Source: Salinivirgaceae bacterium (GTDB lineage Bacteria; Bacteroidota; Bacteroidia; Bacteroidales; SZUA-534). Taken from it: DNA of 45,493 bases. Positions 9,566 to 18,682 of this stretch are shown piece by piece. Below the pieces are notes generated by a model, which saw only the letters and a list, made by a program, of their open reading frames with translations, ran no database searches and had not been told where the DNA came from. The stretch is taken from the NCBI GenBank assembly GCA_016342715.1, contig JAEINW010000017.1, forward strand, positions 1 through 45,493, given 5' to 3'. How positions within the stretch are numbered: position 1 is the stretch's first letter; the number at the start of each line of letters is the position of its first letter. Both the position numbers and the translations under genes were made by a program.

Positions 9566-10552
9566 TCAATCAATATAAACCTCCAATATTTTCGATTCTT
9601 TTGAAAGAGGTTCTAAACCAATTTCAGGCAAAATAGCGGGAATTAATAAAGTCTCTCCTTTTTTTAAAATTATTTCCTCAGTTTCTGAATAGGTAATTTT
9701 GGTATCCCCATCAATGCCCATATAAATTACAAAAGAGTCTAAGCTAAAATAGTCTTTAACAACTTTAGAGTTTAGATTAATAATGTTGGTTGTAAAATAT
9801 GGACACTTAATAATTTCAGAGCTTTTATTAATTTCCTCTTTGTATGGTGTCTTAACTTCTTTATGATAGTTATAATCAATAGCATCAATGGCTAGTTCAG
9901 TGTGCATTTCACGCGGTTTTCCATCATCTCCAAAACGATCCCAATCGTAAATACGGTAAGTAATGTCTGATGTTTGTTGAATTTCAGCAAATAAAATACC
10001 AGGTCCGGTCGCATGAACTCTACCAGCAGGCATAAAAAATACATCCCCCGTTTTTACTTTTTCAAAATTCAATACTTCGCGCAAAGTTCCTGAGCCAAAA
10101 TGCTGTAAGTATTTTGTTTTATCCATTTCCTGATTAAAACCAGCAATTAATTCGGCCTCTTTTTCAGCGTCAATTACATACCACATTTCAGTTTTGCCAT
10201 ATGAGTTGTGTCTTTCTCTGGCCAAGTCATCATCGGGGTGCACCTGAATAGATAAATAATCGTTGGCATCAATATATTTAATTAGTAAGGGAAATTCCAA
10301 TCCAAATTGCTCGTAAACTTTATCCCCAACTAAATCGCCCATATATATTTCAATAAGTTCCTCAATAGTATTGTCTTGTAAAAATCCGTTTTCAACCACC
10401 GATAAATCTCCAGATACTCCTGAGATCTCCCAGCTTTCTCCCATTTTTATATTTTCATCGACAGATTTATTTAACAAATTCTTTAATTTTTGGCCACCCC
10501 AAATTTTTTCTTTAAAAATGGGATTGAATTTTATTGGATAAAGTGTGCTCAT
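9566..10552 (-). CDS. manA: Mannose-6-phosphate isomerase, type I
   Basis: Zinc-dependent cupin isomerase interconverting mannose 6-phosphate and fructose 6-phosphate, feeding GDP-mannose and polysaccharide synthesis. The 328 residues fit the short bacterial class. The N-terminus (LYPIKFNPIFKEKIWGGQKL) and metal-site motif (LSIQVHPDD) are diagnostic, followed by GKTEMWYVIDAEKEAELIAGF. The conserved FMPAGRVHATGPGILFAEIQQTSDITYRIYDW carries the remaining ligands and active-site residues. A short second cupin-like part ends the chain. It is a single gene, convergent with mutS2 and divergent from udk. Confidence 0.96.
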   Translation of the reverse strand: MSTLYPIKFNPIFKEKIWGGQKLKNLLNKSVDENIKMGESWEISGVSGDLSVVENGFLQDNTIEELIEIYMGDLVGDKVYEQFGLEFPLLIKYIDANDYLSIQVHPDDDLARERHNSYGKTEMWYVIDAEKEAELIAGFNQEMDKTKYLQHFGSGTLREVLNFEKVKTGDVFFMPAGRVHATGPGILFAEIQQTSDITYRIYDWDRFGDDGKPREMHTELAIDAIDYNYHKEVKTPYKEEINKSSEIIKCPYFTTNIINLNSKVVKDYFSLDSFVIYMGIDGDTKITYSETEEIILKKGETLLIPAILPEIGLEPLSKESKILEVYID

Positions 10553-10702
10553 AAATACGTGTGTTTTTATTTTTGTACAAAATTAGTAAAGTTTACAAAT
10601 AAATATTTTTAAACATTAAATGTTTACTTGGAGCAATATTTTTAATCAAATTATTGTAAAAATTGTATCTTGCAATCCGTAATTTTCACACATTATTATA
10701 AC

Positions 10703-11320
10703 ATGCTTGTAATTGGAATTGCCGGAGGAACCGGTTCAGGTAAGACAACCGTAGTGAGAAAAATTATGGAAAGTCTTCCAAAAAATGAAGTTTCGTTAGT
10801 TTCTCAGGATTCGTATTATAAAGATAATGGCCATTTGCCTTTAGAGGAACGTCAAAAAATTAATTTCGATCACCCCGATGCCATTGAGTTTGAATTGTTA
10901 ACCAAACATGTGGGTGAGTTAAAAAATGGTCATGCGGTTCAAGAACCTATTTATAGTTACCTAAATTGCACTAGGTCAGCAGAGTCAAATACTATTCATC
11001 CAACAAAAGTTGTTATTGTTGAGGGGATTTTGATTTTAGGAAATCCTGAATTGCGCGATTTGTTTGATATTAAGGTTTTTGTTTCGGCCGATGCCGATGA
11101 TCGGTTGATTCGTGTAATTAATAGAGATATTGTTGAGCGGGGTAGAACGATAGATGTAGTGTTAGATCGTTATCATAAATCGGTTAAACCCATGCATTTG
11201 CAATTTATTGAACCGACCAAACGATATGCCGATTTAATAATGCCTCAAGGTGGACACAATACGGTGGCCATTGATATTTTAACTTCCATTATCAAAATTA
11301 ATTTGCAAAAAGAAATTTAA
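10703..11320 (+). CDS. udk: Uridine kinase
   Basis: P-loop kinase phosphorylating uridine and cytidine to their monophosphates (pyrimidine salvage, cytoplasm). The start MLVIGIAGGTGSGKTT gives the family length of about 205 residues and puts the Walker A loop at residues 8-15. An in-frame ATG at 10670 would add 11 residues not seen in the family. Other motifs: SQDSYYKD, NFDHPDAIEFELL, VIVEGILIL (Walker B-like) and the lid region INRDIVERGRTIDVVLDRY. The next gene begins 2 bases after the stop, so the two are probably co-transcribed. Confidence 0.96.
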   Translation: MLVIGIAGGTGSGKTTVVRKIMESLPKNEVSLVSQDSYYKDNGHLPLEERQKINFDHPDAIEFELLTKHVGELKNGHAVQEPIYSYLNCTRSAESNTIHPTKVVIVEGILILGNPELRDLFDIKVFVSADADDRLIRVINRDIVERGRTIDVVLDRYHKSVKPMHLQFIEPTKRYADLIMPQGGHNTVAIDILTSIIKINLQKEI

Positions 11321-11322
11321 TT

Positions 11323-12054
11323 ATGTTCGATAAAGTTAAAGAAGAAAATATTCTTTTTCTTGACATTGAAACTGTTTCGGCAACTTATAAATTCGAAAAC
11401 TTAAATGAACGATTTAAGAATTTATGGGCCAAAAAAATGAGTTTTTTTATGGAGCGTGATGGAAAGTTGGCCGAAGAATTATATACTAAAGCTGCTATTT
11501 GGGCAGAATTTGGTAAAATAGTTTGCATTTCGGTGGGTTATCTGATTAATAAAAATGGCAAAAAAATTCTTCGCATTAAATCCTTTTCTGATGCATTAGA
11601 AAAGGACTTATTGGAGAATTTTGGAGCTTTATTAAATGAACATTTTTACAAAGACAAGCATTTTTTGTGTGCTCACAACGGAAAAGAATTTGACTTTCCG
11701 TATATAGCTAGGCGAATGCTGGTTAATGGAGTTCAGTTGCCAAAATTATTAAATATTGCGGGTAAAAAACCATGGGAAGTTAAGCATATTGACACCATGG
11801 AACTCTGGAAATTTGGCGACCATAAACATTATACGAGCCTTGATCTTTTAACCGAACTTTTTAATGTTGATTCTCCTAAAAGCGAAATGGATGGGAGTAT
11901 GGTAAGTAAGGCTTATTGGGAAGACAAAAAGTTGCATAAAATTGTAGCCTATTGCCAGAATGATGTTGTGGCATTATGTAAGGTATTCTTAAAGTTTTGT
12001 GGAAAAGTCGATTTGACTGATTTGGAAATTGAAATTGTAGAGCCAACAAGCTAG
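11323..12054 (+). CDS. Predicted 3'-5' exonuclease (PolB-type, DnaQ-like RNase H fold)
   Basis: Matches the predicted PolB-like 3'-5' exonuclease group (DEDDy class). The Exo I motif is LFLDIETVSA with the D-x-E pair near residue 12; Exo II is CAHNGKEFDFPYIARRML; Exo III is YCQNDVVALCKVFLKF. Two conserved middle motifs (AAIWAEFGKIVCISVGY, KPWEVKHIDTMELWKFGDHKHYTSLDLL) complete the domain, which fills the whole 243 residues with no polymerase attached. It likely trims single-stranded DNA or RNA ends in the cytoplasm; the true substrate is unknown. It follows udk by 2 bases and ends exactly where the convergent hydrolase gene ends. Confidence 0.88.
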   Translation: MFDKVKEENILFLDIETVSATYKFENLNERFKNLWAKKMSFFMERDGKLAEELYTKAAIWAEFGKIVCISVGYLINKNGKKILRIKSFSDALEKDLLENFGALLNEHFYKDKHFLCAHNGKEFDFPYIARRMLVNGVQLPKLLNIAGKKPWEVKHIDTMELWKFGDHKHYTSLDLLTELFNVDSPKSEMDGSMVSKAYWEDKKLHKIVAYCQNDVVALCKVFLKFCGKVDLTDLEIEIVEPTS

Positions 12055-12855
12055 CTACATTAAAAACTCTTTAATTAGCGATAAAAATTCCTCTGGTTTT
12101 TCGGCATGTACCCAATGACTAGCTCCCTTAATTGTTTTAATAGTTGAATTTATAAAAAGTTCATCAATTAAGCTTTCATCAATTTTCAGAATGTAATCAG
12201 AAAGTTCTCCTTTAATAAATAATGCAGGGTTTTTATATTCATTTAAATCTTCTCGTTCATCTTCGAGCCCAACCAATACACTTGCTAAATTTGCTTGAAG
12301 TACATCTAAATTAATTTTCCATTCAAACGATTTATCCTTATTGCGGTGCAAGTTCTTTAAAAGAAATTGACGAACCTTGGTTGATTTGATTTTTTGTGCA
12401 ATCATGGCATCAGCTTCTTTTCTGCTTTTTAAATTAATTAAATCAACATTTGCAAGAGCTGTTAAAATTATTTCATGATCGGTTTTTTGTAAATCGCCCA
12501 AATTATAAGCGTATGATCGTGGACTAATATCAACCACAATTAATTTTTTAACTCTTTCGGGATGCAAAGCGGTAAAGGACATGGCAACTTTTCCACCCAT
12601 GGAATGCCCCAATAAAATAGCTGAATAGATATTCTGATTGTTCATAAATTCCAACAAATCATCGGTCATTACCTGGTAATTATGGTCTGGGAGATGTGGA
12701 GAATCCCCATGATTTCGTAAATCAAGAATGTAAACTGAAAAATGCTGCATTAATTCACGACCAATACTTACCCAATTATCTGACGATCCGTATAAGCCAT
12801 GAAGAATAATTAAAGATGGGCCTTCGCCTAAAAATTTATAATTTAATTTTGCCAT
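12055..12855 (-). CDS. Alpha/beta-fold hydrolase (YbfF-like esterase)
   Basis: An alpha/beta hydrolase of 266 residues without signal peptide, resembling the YbfF esterase group. Visible features are the oxyanion-hole segment LHGLYGSSDNW, the region LDLRNHGDSPH typical of this subgroup, the nucleophile elbow GHSMGG (S85), a helical cap (residues 115-185) and the catalytic His in GASHWVHAEKPEEF (H247). The acid is probably the Asp in the FIKGELSDYI region. The likely substrate is an ester or acyl-CoA-type thioester; the sequence does not say which. Its stop codon abuts that of the convergent exonuclease, leaving no intergenic space. Confidence 0.9.
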   Translation of the reverse strand: MAKLNYKFLGEGPSLIILHGLYGSSDNWVSIGRELMQHFSVYILDLRNHGDSPHLPDHNYQVMTDDLLEFMNNQNIYSAILLGHSMGGKVAMSFTALHPERVKKLIVVDISPRSYAYNLGDLQKTDHEIILTALANVDLINLKSRKEADAMIAQKIKSTKVRQFLLKNLHRNKDKSFEWKINLDVLQANLASVLVGLEDEREDLNEYKNPALFIKGELSDYILKIDESLIDELFINSTIKTIKGASHWVHAEKPEEFLSLIKEFLM

Positions 12856-12958
12856 TTTCGTTATTAAATAAATTAATGGTGTTAAATGTCATATTTATCA
12901 AACAAATATGCAATAATGTTCAATTTTATATATTTTTACGGTAATTCAAAATAATTAT

Positions 12959-13624
12959 ATGATTGCAGCAGAATTATTATCAGAAATTATCCCGGCCATT
13001 CACAAAGATGATATAGCAAACGAGGCTCTTAATTGGATGGATGTTTTTAAAGTTTCACATTTGCCTATTGTTGAGGGAGATGAGTACTTGGGAATAATAT
13101 CAGATGCTGATATTATTGATAAAAATTCTCCTGAAACTCCTGTTTGTAGTCATCAGTTGTCTTTACAAAGACCTTATGTGAAGATTGATCAGCATATTTT
13201 TGAGATTGTTGATTTGATTTCAAAGTTTAAATTAACTGTGGTTCCGGTGCTTGATGAAAAAGATAAATATGCCGGTGTAATTACAGTGATTGATTTGGCG
13301 CATGAGTTATCCCATTTAATGTCGGCAGAAAATCCTGGAGGAATTTTAATTTTAGAACTCAAAACAAATGATTATTCGCTAAGTGAAATTGCTCAAATAA
13401 TTGAAGGTAACGATACAAAAATATTAAGCCTGTATGTTAGATCAGATAAAACCAGTGATAATGTAAATATAACTATAAAGCTGAACAGAACTGATATTTC
13501 AGCTGTTATCCAAACCTTTGAACGTTATAGTTATAAAATTAAAGCTATTTTTGCAGACAGTGAGGAAATCGATTCGATGCTTAAAGATAGATTAGATTCC
13601 TTTTTTAAATACCTAAATATATAA
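12959..13624 (+). CDS. CBS-domain protein with C-terminal ACT-like region
   Basis: The 221 residues consist of two CBS motifs (about 1-60 with SHLPIVEGDEYLGIISDADI, and about 70-125 with LTVVPVLDEKDKYAGVITVIDL) and a C-terminal region of about 85 residues with an ACT-like pattern (GGILILELKTNDYSLSEIAQIIEGNDTKILSLYV). This arrangement resembles AcuB-type proteins. Paired CBS motifs usually bind adenine nucleotides, so a regulatory sensor role is likely; no catalytic domain is attached. It is the first gene of the envelope cluster, and the next gene starts directly after its stop. Confidence 0.88.
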   Translation: MIAAELLSEIIPAIHKDDIANEALNWMDVFKVSHLPIVEGDEYLGIISDADIIDKNSPETPVCSHQLSLQRPYVKIDQHIFEIVDLISKFKLTVVPVLDEKDKYAGVITVIDLAHELSHLMSAENPGGILILELKTNDYSLSEIAQIIEGNDTKILSLYVRSDKTSDNVNITIKLNRTDISAVIQTFERYSYKIKAIFADSEEIDSMLKDRLDSFFKYLNI

Positions 13625-15046
13625 GTGAGAACGCATTATCCATCCATTATTTTTCTTTTATTAGTTAGTTTTACTTCTTTTGGAAATACAGCAAAGCCAA
13701 GGGATAAAATGCTTGCTGATTCCACAATTGTGATAATAAATGATATTTTAATTGGTGGAAATAAAAAAACCATTAAGAAAGTAATTCTGCGTGAATTAAT
13801 GTTTGAAAAAGGCGATACGGTTTATCAAGAAAATCTAATTGAATTAATTAAGATTTCAAGACAAAATTTATTAAATACCTCCTTATTTAATTATGTAACA
13901 ATAAATATTATTGATGAAAACGATATTTACAAAAGTATTTTTATTCTTGTTGAAGAACGTTGGTACTTATGGCCGAATTTAATTTTTGAGCATGCCGATA
14001 GAAATTTGAGTGCTTTTTTGCACGAAAAAGATTGGTCGAAAGTTAATTATGGGTTTAGCGTAACTAAGTTTAATTTTCGCGGACGAAGGGAAAAATTAAA
14101 GATGAAATTTAGATTGGGTTATAAGGAGCAATTTCAGATACAATATGAAAATCCAATGCTGTTTAATTTAAAAAGACATGGAATGTCATATGAATTTAGT
14201 TGGTATCGGCAAAACGAAACTTCAGTAATTAACAATGAGGATAAGCAGATTTATTATAAAGAAGAAGGAAGTTATGTGCTTAAATATTATACCACAGGGC
14301 TTTCTTATAAATACAGACATGAGTATTTTTACAAACATGGCTTATCATTAAATTACACTTTTGCTAGCGTAAATGATAGCATAATAAGTTTGAATAATAA
14401 TTACTTTGGTAATAAAGTCAATACTACACAATTCATGACCCTAATATATGATTTTGATATTGATAAAAGAAATTATCGACATTATCCATTGAATGGTTAT
14501 AAATTTGAAATTCAAGCTAAACAAAATGGCTTAGGATTGTTAAAAAACGAGATGGAAAGTGTTTGGGAATTTAGGGCTGAACATACTCAATTCTTTGATT
14601 TGTCAAATCGCTGGTATTCTGGATTGGGTGGTGTTATTAGACTTTCATCAAACAAAAAACAAGCATATTTTATTGAGAGTGGTTTAGGTTATAATGATTA
14701 TTTGAGGGCTTATGAATATTATGTAATTAATGGGCAAAATTATTTCACTGCACGTAGTTTTATTAAATATGAAATTATACCAACCCAAATAAAAGAAATA
14801 GGTTTTTTTAGTTGGGAGAAATTCAATAAAATCCATTATGCACTATATGCAAATATATTTTTTGATAGTGGATATATAACATCAATTGATGAATCGGTGA
14901 ATAGTAGATTTTCAAACCAATTTTTAATGAGTACAGGTATTGGAATAGATTTAGTTGCATATTATGATCAAATTTTAAGATTTGAATATTCAATTAATCG
15001 CGAGTTTGAACATGGTTTTTTTCTACATATAGGAATGGCTTTCTAA
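13625..15046 (+). CDS. POTRA/BamA-TamA-like outer membrane protein
   Basis: The GTG start lies directly after the stop of the CBS gene. A hydrophobic signal (HYPSIIFLLLVSFTSFGNTA) precedes a single POTRA-like domain (IIINDILIGGNKKTIKKVILRELMFEKGDTV, then the segment ...LLNTSLFNYVTINI). The rest alternates amphipathic strands with aromatic residues and ends in Phe (GFFLHIGMAF), as expected for an Omp85-type barrel. At 473 residues it is much shorter than BamA and has fewer POTRA domains, closer to TamA or a 'surface antigen' barrel. It probably sits in the outer membrane and may insert or translocate an outer-membrane substrate. Tight coupling to the CBS gene suggests one transcript. Confidence 0.82.
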   Translation: MRTHYPSIIFLLLVSFTSFGNTAKPRDKMLADSTIVIINDILIGGNKKTIKKVILRELMFEKGDTVYQENLIELIKISRQNLLNTSLFNYVTINIIDENDIYKSIFILVEERWYLWPNLIFEHADRNLSAFLHEKDWSKVNYGFSVTKFNFRGRREKLKMKFRLGYKEQFQIQYENPMLFNLKRHGMSYEFSWYRQNETSVINNEDKQIYYKEEGSYVLKYYTTGLSYKYRHEYFYKHGLSLNYTFASVNDSIISLNNNYFGNKVNTTQFMTLIYDFDIDKRNYRHYPLNGYKFEIQAKQNGLGLLKNEMESVWEFRAEHTQFFDLSNRWYSGLGGVIRLSSNKKQAYFIESGLGYNDYLRAYEYYVINGQNYFTARSFIKYEIIPTQIKEIGFFSWEKFNKIHYALYANIFFDSGYITSIDESVNSRFSNQFLMSTGIGIDLVAYYDQILRFEYSINREFEHGFFLHIGMAF

Positions 15047-15116
15047 TCTTTAATTAAATTTGTTAGCAAATACATTGATTATGAAATAGCCATAAGCAAT
15101 AAATTGCATTCAAACG

Positions 15117-15215
15117 GCAATGATTACTGGCAAAGCCAGTGAGAACGCTTTGCTAAGTTATTTATGGTATATTAGCTTCGCTGAACCCTTCGGGGTTCCA
15201 TCTGAACGATTTAAT
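15117..15215. repeat. Palindromic repeat-like element upstream of nadK
   Basis: The 187-base spacer before nadK contains ACTGGCAAAGCCAGT (15126-15140, a perfect hairpin with AAA loop) and GAACCCTTCGGGGTTC (about 15183-15198, a near-perfect hairpin). This inflates the apparent open frame by 38 codons ahead of the real nadK start. It looks like a small REP/MITE-like insertion or a structured leader. Confidence 0.45.
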
Positions 15216-15233
15216 GAAAATAAAAATAAACAG

Positions 15234-16112
15234 ATGAAAATAGGTATTTACGGAAAATATGTAAACGAGAAGTATAAAGAGTCTATTTATAAAATATTTG
15301 AAGTTTTTGTGGAATTTCAAATATCCTTATGGATTCACAGAAGTTATGCAAAAGTTTTAAAGGAATCGTTTCCTAATATTTTTGAAAGATTGATTATTAA
15401 TAATTCTGAGTTAATGCCTGTCGATCTTGATTTTATGATTTCAATTGGTGGAGATGGCACTTTTCTTGAAGCATTTGCAAGTTTAAAAATGAAAAACATT
15501 CCATTATTAGGAATTAACACTGGTCGATTGGGATTTTTAGCTGACATTTCGCACGATGAAGTGGAAAAAACCATGGAACGCTTATTAAATAAAGACTATT
15601 TAATTGAAAAAAGGAGTGTAATAAAAACAGAGTTATCAAAAGATCAGGGAATAAGTTTTCCGTATGCAATTAATGATGTAACTGTGCATAAAAGAGACAG
15701 TAGTAGTATGATAACCATTCATGCTTATTTAAACAATGAATATTTAACTACCTATTGGGCTGATGGTCTTGTAATTTCAACTCCTTCGGGTTCAACAGCA
15801 TATTCAATGAGTGCTGGAGGTCCAATTGTAACACCCGACAGCCAGAGTTTAATTATTACGCCCATTGCAAATCATAATTTAACCGTTCGTCCACTAGTGC
15901 TTCCTGACACTAATAATATTTTATTAAAAATTGAAGGAAGGCAGAGTAAGTTTTTATTGTCGCTAGATTCAAGATCATACGTGATTGAGGAATCGCTTGA
16001 AATTGAAATTTACAAAACTATTGAGCCGATGAACCTTGTTAAATTTAAAGACATGAGCTATTATAATACCTTAAGAAATAAATTAATGTGGGGTGTTGAT
16101 AAAAGAAATTGA
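15234..16112 (+). CDS. nadK: NAD kinase
   Basis: ATP- or polyphosphate-dependent NAD kinase making NADP, cytoplasmic. The ATG at 15234 gives MKIGIYGKYV, the usual start in Bacteroidota, and a length of 292. The longer in-frame start at 15120 would translate a palindromic spacer. The signature SIGGDGTFLEAF is present, followed by IPLLGINTGRLGFLADI, the NE/D motif region (PYAINDVTVHKRDSSSMITI) and WADGLVISTPSGSTAYSMSAGGPIV with the conserved D and STAYS. The gene lies inside the envelope cluster, upstream of the PorG-like genes. Confidence 0.96.
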   Translation: MKIGIYGKYVNEKYKESIYKIFEVFVEFQISLWIHRSYAKVLKESFPNIFERLIINNSELMPVDLDFMISIGGDGTFLEAFASLKMKNIPLLGINTGRLGFLADISHDEVEKTMERLLNKDYLIEKRSVIKTELSKDQGISFPYAINDVTVHKRDSSSMITIHAYLNNEYLTTYWADGLVISTPSGSTAYSMSAGGPIVTPDSQSLIITPIANHNLTVRPLVLPDTNNILLKIEGRQSKFLLSLDSRSYVIEESLEIEIYKTIEPMNLVKFKDMSYYNTLRNKLMWGVDKRN

Positions 16113-16185
16113 TGCAATTATGCGGCTTATTGGGCATTTTGTAAATAAAATAAAAGTTAACACAGGGTCATTAAAAAAATATTGT

Positions 16186-16193
16186 TATTTTTG
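16186..16193 (+). promoter_or_regulatory. Possible -7 box for the first PorG-like gene
   Basis: TATTTTTG fits TAnnTTTG and lies about 55 bases before the ATG at 16249, in the 136-base gap after nadK. No convincing -33 TTTG was found at the usual spacing, so the call is weak. Confidence 0.3.
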
Positions 16194-16248
16194 ACCTTAT
16201 ACATATATTAATGAATTCATTCTGACCTCTATAAGAAAAAAAACATAT

Positions 16249-17187
16249 ATGAAGAAATTCATCGTGACACTATTGATAGGATTATTTGTTGTTCAATTTA
16301 ATGCATTTTCACAGTCAAACAGGTGGAAAAGAACTAGGTATGAACTAGTTGGTGGGATTGGAGCAACATCATTTATGGGTGATTTAGGGGGTGGCGATAA
16401 CGCCTCGCATTTCATAAGCGACTTTAATTTTTCTGCTCAAAGGCCATTGTTACATGCAGGCTTTAGATATAAAATACTCGAGCCATTAGCTGTTAAAACG
16501 GCAATTTCCTATGGTTGGGTGAGTGGAGATGATAAAAAATCGGATAATATTTATAGATTAGATAGAAATCTTTCTTTTCGTTCACCAATTGTTGAATTTG
16601 CATCGCAATTGGAATATTCTATTATAAAAGAACCAGCGAGTCATAGATATAGTTTGCGAAGAGGCAAAAGATTTTCATTGAAAACCATAACTGTTAATAC
16701 CTATTTATTTGCAGGAATCGCTGGATTCTGGTTTAATCCTCGTGGCTTAGATGACGGTCCCGGAGGGACAAATAAATGGGTTTCTTTGCAGCCTTTGGGT
16801 ACCGAGGGGCAGGGGCTAATGGAGGGGCGCGAAAAATATTCCAGATTGGCTTTGGCATTGCCATTTGGTATAGGTTTTAAATATAGTTTGAATCGAGTGA
16901 TAAGCGTTGGCGTTGAATTTGGTGCACGCTATACTTTTACTGATTATATTGATGATGTAAGTACAACATATGTTGACAATACTTGGTTAGCCTCTGAAAA
17001 TCCATTAGCAGCACGTATGACAGATAAGAGCACATATACCGAGAACCCCTTACCCAGTAAGGAACTAATCCCTTACGAACCAGGTGGTCAAAGAGGTAGT
17101 TCTCAATACAATGATTTTTATATGTTTTCGTTAGTTACTGTATCATATAAATTAAGAACGGGTAGAAATGGTCTGCCGAAATTTTAG
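16249..17187 (+). CDS. Outer membrane beta-barrel protein, PorG/DUF6089-like (paralogue 1)
   Basis: Signal peptide (MKKFIVTLLIGLFVVQFNAFSQ) followed by a barrel-type sequence of about 290 residues. The N-terminal strand motif RYELVGGIGATSFMGDLGG resembles the family pattern (E.G...G.S.F.GDL). It is the first of three tandem relatives: the second has KYEFSYGIGASNFMGDIS at the same place, and both end with YKLRTGRNGLPKF or HKLRSNQNGWPRF. It is longer than the others because of loop insertions around residues 165-185 and 250-285. PorG is an outer-membrane component of T9SS in Porphyromonas; whether this copy serves T9SS is inference. Confidence 0.8.
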   Translation: MKKFIVTLLIGLFVVQFNAFSQSNRWKRTRYELVGGIGATSFMGDLGGGDNASHFISDFNFSAQRPLLHAGFRYKILEPLAVKTAISYGWVSGDDKKSDNIYRLDRNLSFRSPIVEFASQLEYSIIKEPASHRYSLRRGKRFSLKTITVNTYLFAGIAGFWFNPRGLDDGPGGTNKWVSLQPLGTEGQGLMEGREKYSRLALALPFGIGFKYSLNRVISVGVEFGARYTFTDYIDDVSTTYVDNTWLASENPLAARMTDKSTYTENPLPSKELIPYEPGGQRGSSQYNDFYMFSLVTVSYKLRTGRNGLPKF

Positions 17188-17222
17188 TATTTATTAATTA
17201 TTTTTTTATCTTTATTTACAAG

Positions 17223-17975
17223 ATGAAGCTTATGAAGAGCAAAACAATAGTCATTTTATGTTTACTCGTGTTGCCATTTATTGTAAATGCCCAATACTGG
17301 AACAGACATAAATATGAATTTTCATATGGCATAGGAGCTTCGAACTTTATGGGTGATATTTCGGCACCAATAAATACAAATCAATTAGTGTGGGTTAAAT
17401 TATTTAATTCGGTAGGACCTGTTGCTAATGTGAGTTTAAAATACAATTTACAGAATCGGCATTTTGTTACTGGAGCTGTTTTTTTTGGACAAATGTATGC
17501 TGAAGACCCAATTGGAGACATAAACTATTGGGATGCAGGTAGAAAAATGAATACTTTTTTTACTGAAATAAGTGGCAGATACGAATTTCAATTTTTTAAA
17601 GAAAAAAATAAGAAAACGGTATATCGAGTTTTGGGTGAGTCACCTTTTAAAAATTTATCGGTACCGAGTTATGTATTTATTGGTTTGGGAGGAATGATTA
17701 ATTTGGGTGGTTTTACTCAAATTAATAAAGTTACTAGTGCAATTGTAAACGAAACATATGTTGCTTTTACTCCAGTTATTCCGATTGGAATTGGTGCAAA
17801 GATTAGAATTAACAAACTTACTTATTTGGGAATAGAAGCAGGTACGAGAATTGCTTTTTCCGATAAAATTGATAACGTATCTAATGGATGGTTTGATCAA
17901 TACCAATTTGTTACGTTTAATCTGTCTCACAAGCTCCGCTCAAATCAAAATGGATGGCCAAGGTTTCGTAAATAG
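17223..17975 (+). CDS. Outer membrane beta-barrel protein, PorG/DUF6089-like (paralogue 2)
   Basis: 250 residues. The signal peptide MKSKTIVILCLLVLPFIVNAQ suggests the ATG at 17232 may be the true start rather than 17223. The body shares with paralogue 1 the N-terminal SYGIGASNFMGDIS motif, the strand pair VIPIGIGAKIRINKLTYLGIEAGTRIAFSDKIDNVS (compare LPFGIGFKYSLNRVISVGVEFGARYTFTDYIDDVS) and the closing HKLRSNQNGWPRF. This indicates tandem duplication followed by divergence. Only 35 bases separate it from paralogue 1, so co-transcription is likely. Confidence 0.8.
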   Translation: MKLMKSKTIVILCLLVLPFIVNAQYWNRHKYEFSYGIGASNFMGDISAPINTNQLVWVKLFNSVGPVANVSLKYNLQNRHFVTGAVFFGQMYAEDPIGDINYWDAGRKMNTFFTEISGRYEFQFFKEKNKKTVYRVLGESPFKNLSVPSYVFIGLGGMINLGGFTQINKVTSAIVNETYVAFTPVIPIGIGAKIRINKLTYLGIEAGTRIAFSDKIDNVSNGWFDQYQFVTFNLSHKLRSNQNGWPRFRK

Positions 17976-17995
17976 ATTTAAATAAAGGAAATTGA

Positions 17996-18661
17996 ATGTT
18001 TTCAAAAAATAGATTTTTACTCTTTTTCTTCATGTTTTTTACAATCACTTTATTTGCTCAAAAACCAAATAGAGGAGAGATTGGTATATTTGGTGGAGGT
18101 GCATATTATTTAGGCGATGTTAATAAAATCCCTTTTATAAAAACAAAACCTTCTTTTGGTGCCTTCTTTCGTCACTCGATAGACACAAGATTTAATCTCA
18201 CTGGTAGTTTTGTTTATGCAAAAATTTCAGGGTCTGATGCTGAAAGTAAAAATGCTTACTATATTTCAAGAAATAAAAGTTTTAGTCATTCAATTTATGA
18301 ACTTTCATCAAAGCTTGAATTTAATTTTATCCCATTTATAGCTGGAGATAAAAAAACTAAATATACACCCTATACATTTGCGGGCTTGGCTTTTTCATAT
18401 ACCACTAATGCATACACAAATTATTTGTTTAGTATTCCATTTGGAATAGGCTATAAATATAATTTAACTGAAGATTTTATAATAGGAGCTGAGTATTCCA
18501 TGAGAAAAACTTTTACTGATAAATTAGACTTTCCTGAAGAACCTTATATTCCTGGTTCAAAACAACAAAATTATGCGGCCAACTCAGATTGGTATTCCAT
18601 ATTTGGAATTTATTTAGCATATAAAATAAAATATCGAATGAAATGTCCCGCATTTGACTAA
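17996..18661 (+). CDS. porG: PorG/DUF6089 family outer membrane protein
   Basis: The 221 residues include a signal peptide (FLLFFFMFFTITLFAQ), then GEIGIFGGGAYYLGDVNKIPFIKTKPSFGAFFRH, which is the DUF6089/PorG N-terminal signature, then the barrel with SIPFGIGYKYNLTEDFIIGAEYSMRKTFTDKLDF. It is the shortest of the three and is directly upstream of uppS, the position PorG occupies in Bacteroidales genomes (recalled gene order: porG, uppS, bamA, ompH, ompH). That makes it the best T9SS PorG candidate here, consistent with two T9SS cargo genes elsewhere in the window. The gene symbol is by position and motif, not by search. Confidence 0.78.
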   Translation: MFSKNRFLLFFFMFFTITLFAQKPNRGEIGIFGGGAYYLGDVNKIPFIKTKPSFGAFFRHSIDTRFNLTGSFVYAKISGSDAESKNAYYISRNKSFSHSIYELSSKLEFNFIPFIAGDKKTKYTPYTFAGLAFSYTTNAYTNYLFSIPFGIGYKYNLTEDFIIGAEYSMRKTFTDKLDFPEEPYIPGSKQQNYAANSDWYSIFGIYLAYKIKYRMKCPAFD

Positions 18662-18682
18662 ATTTGTCACAAATTTTCATAA

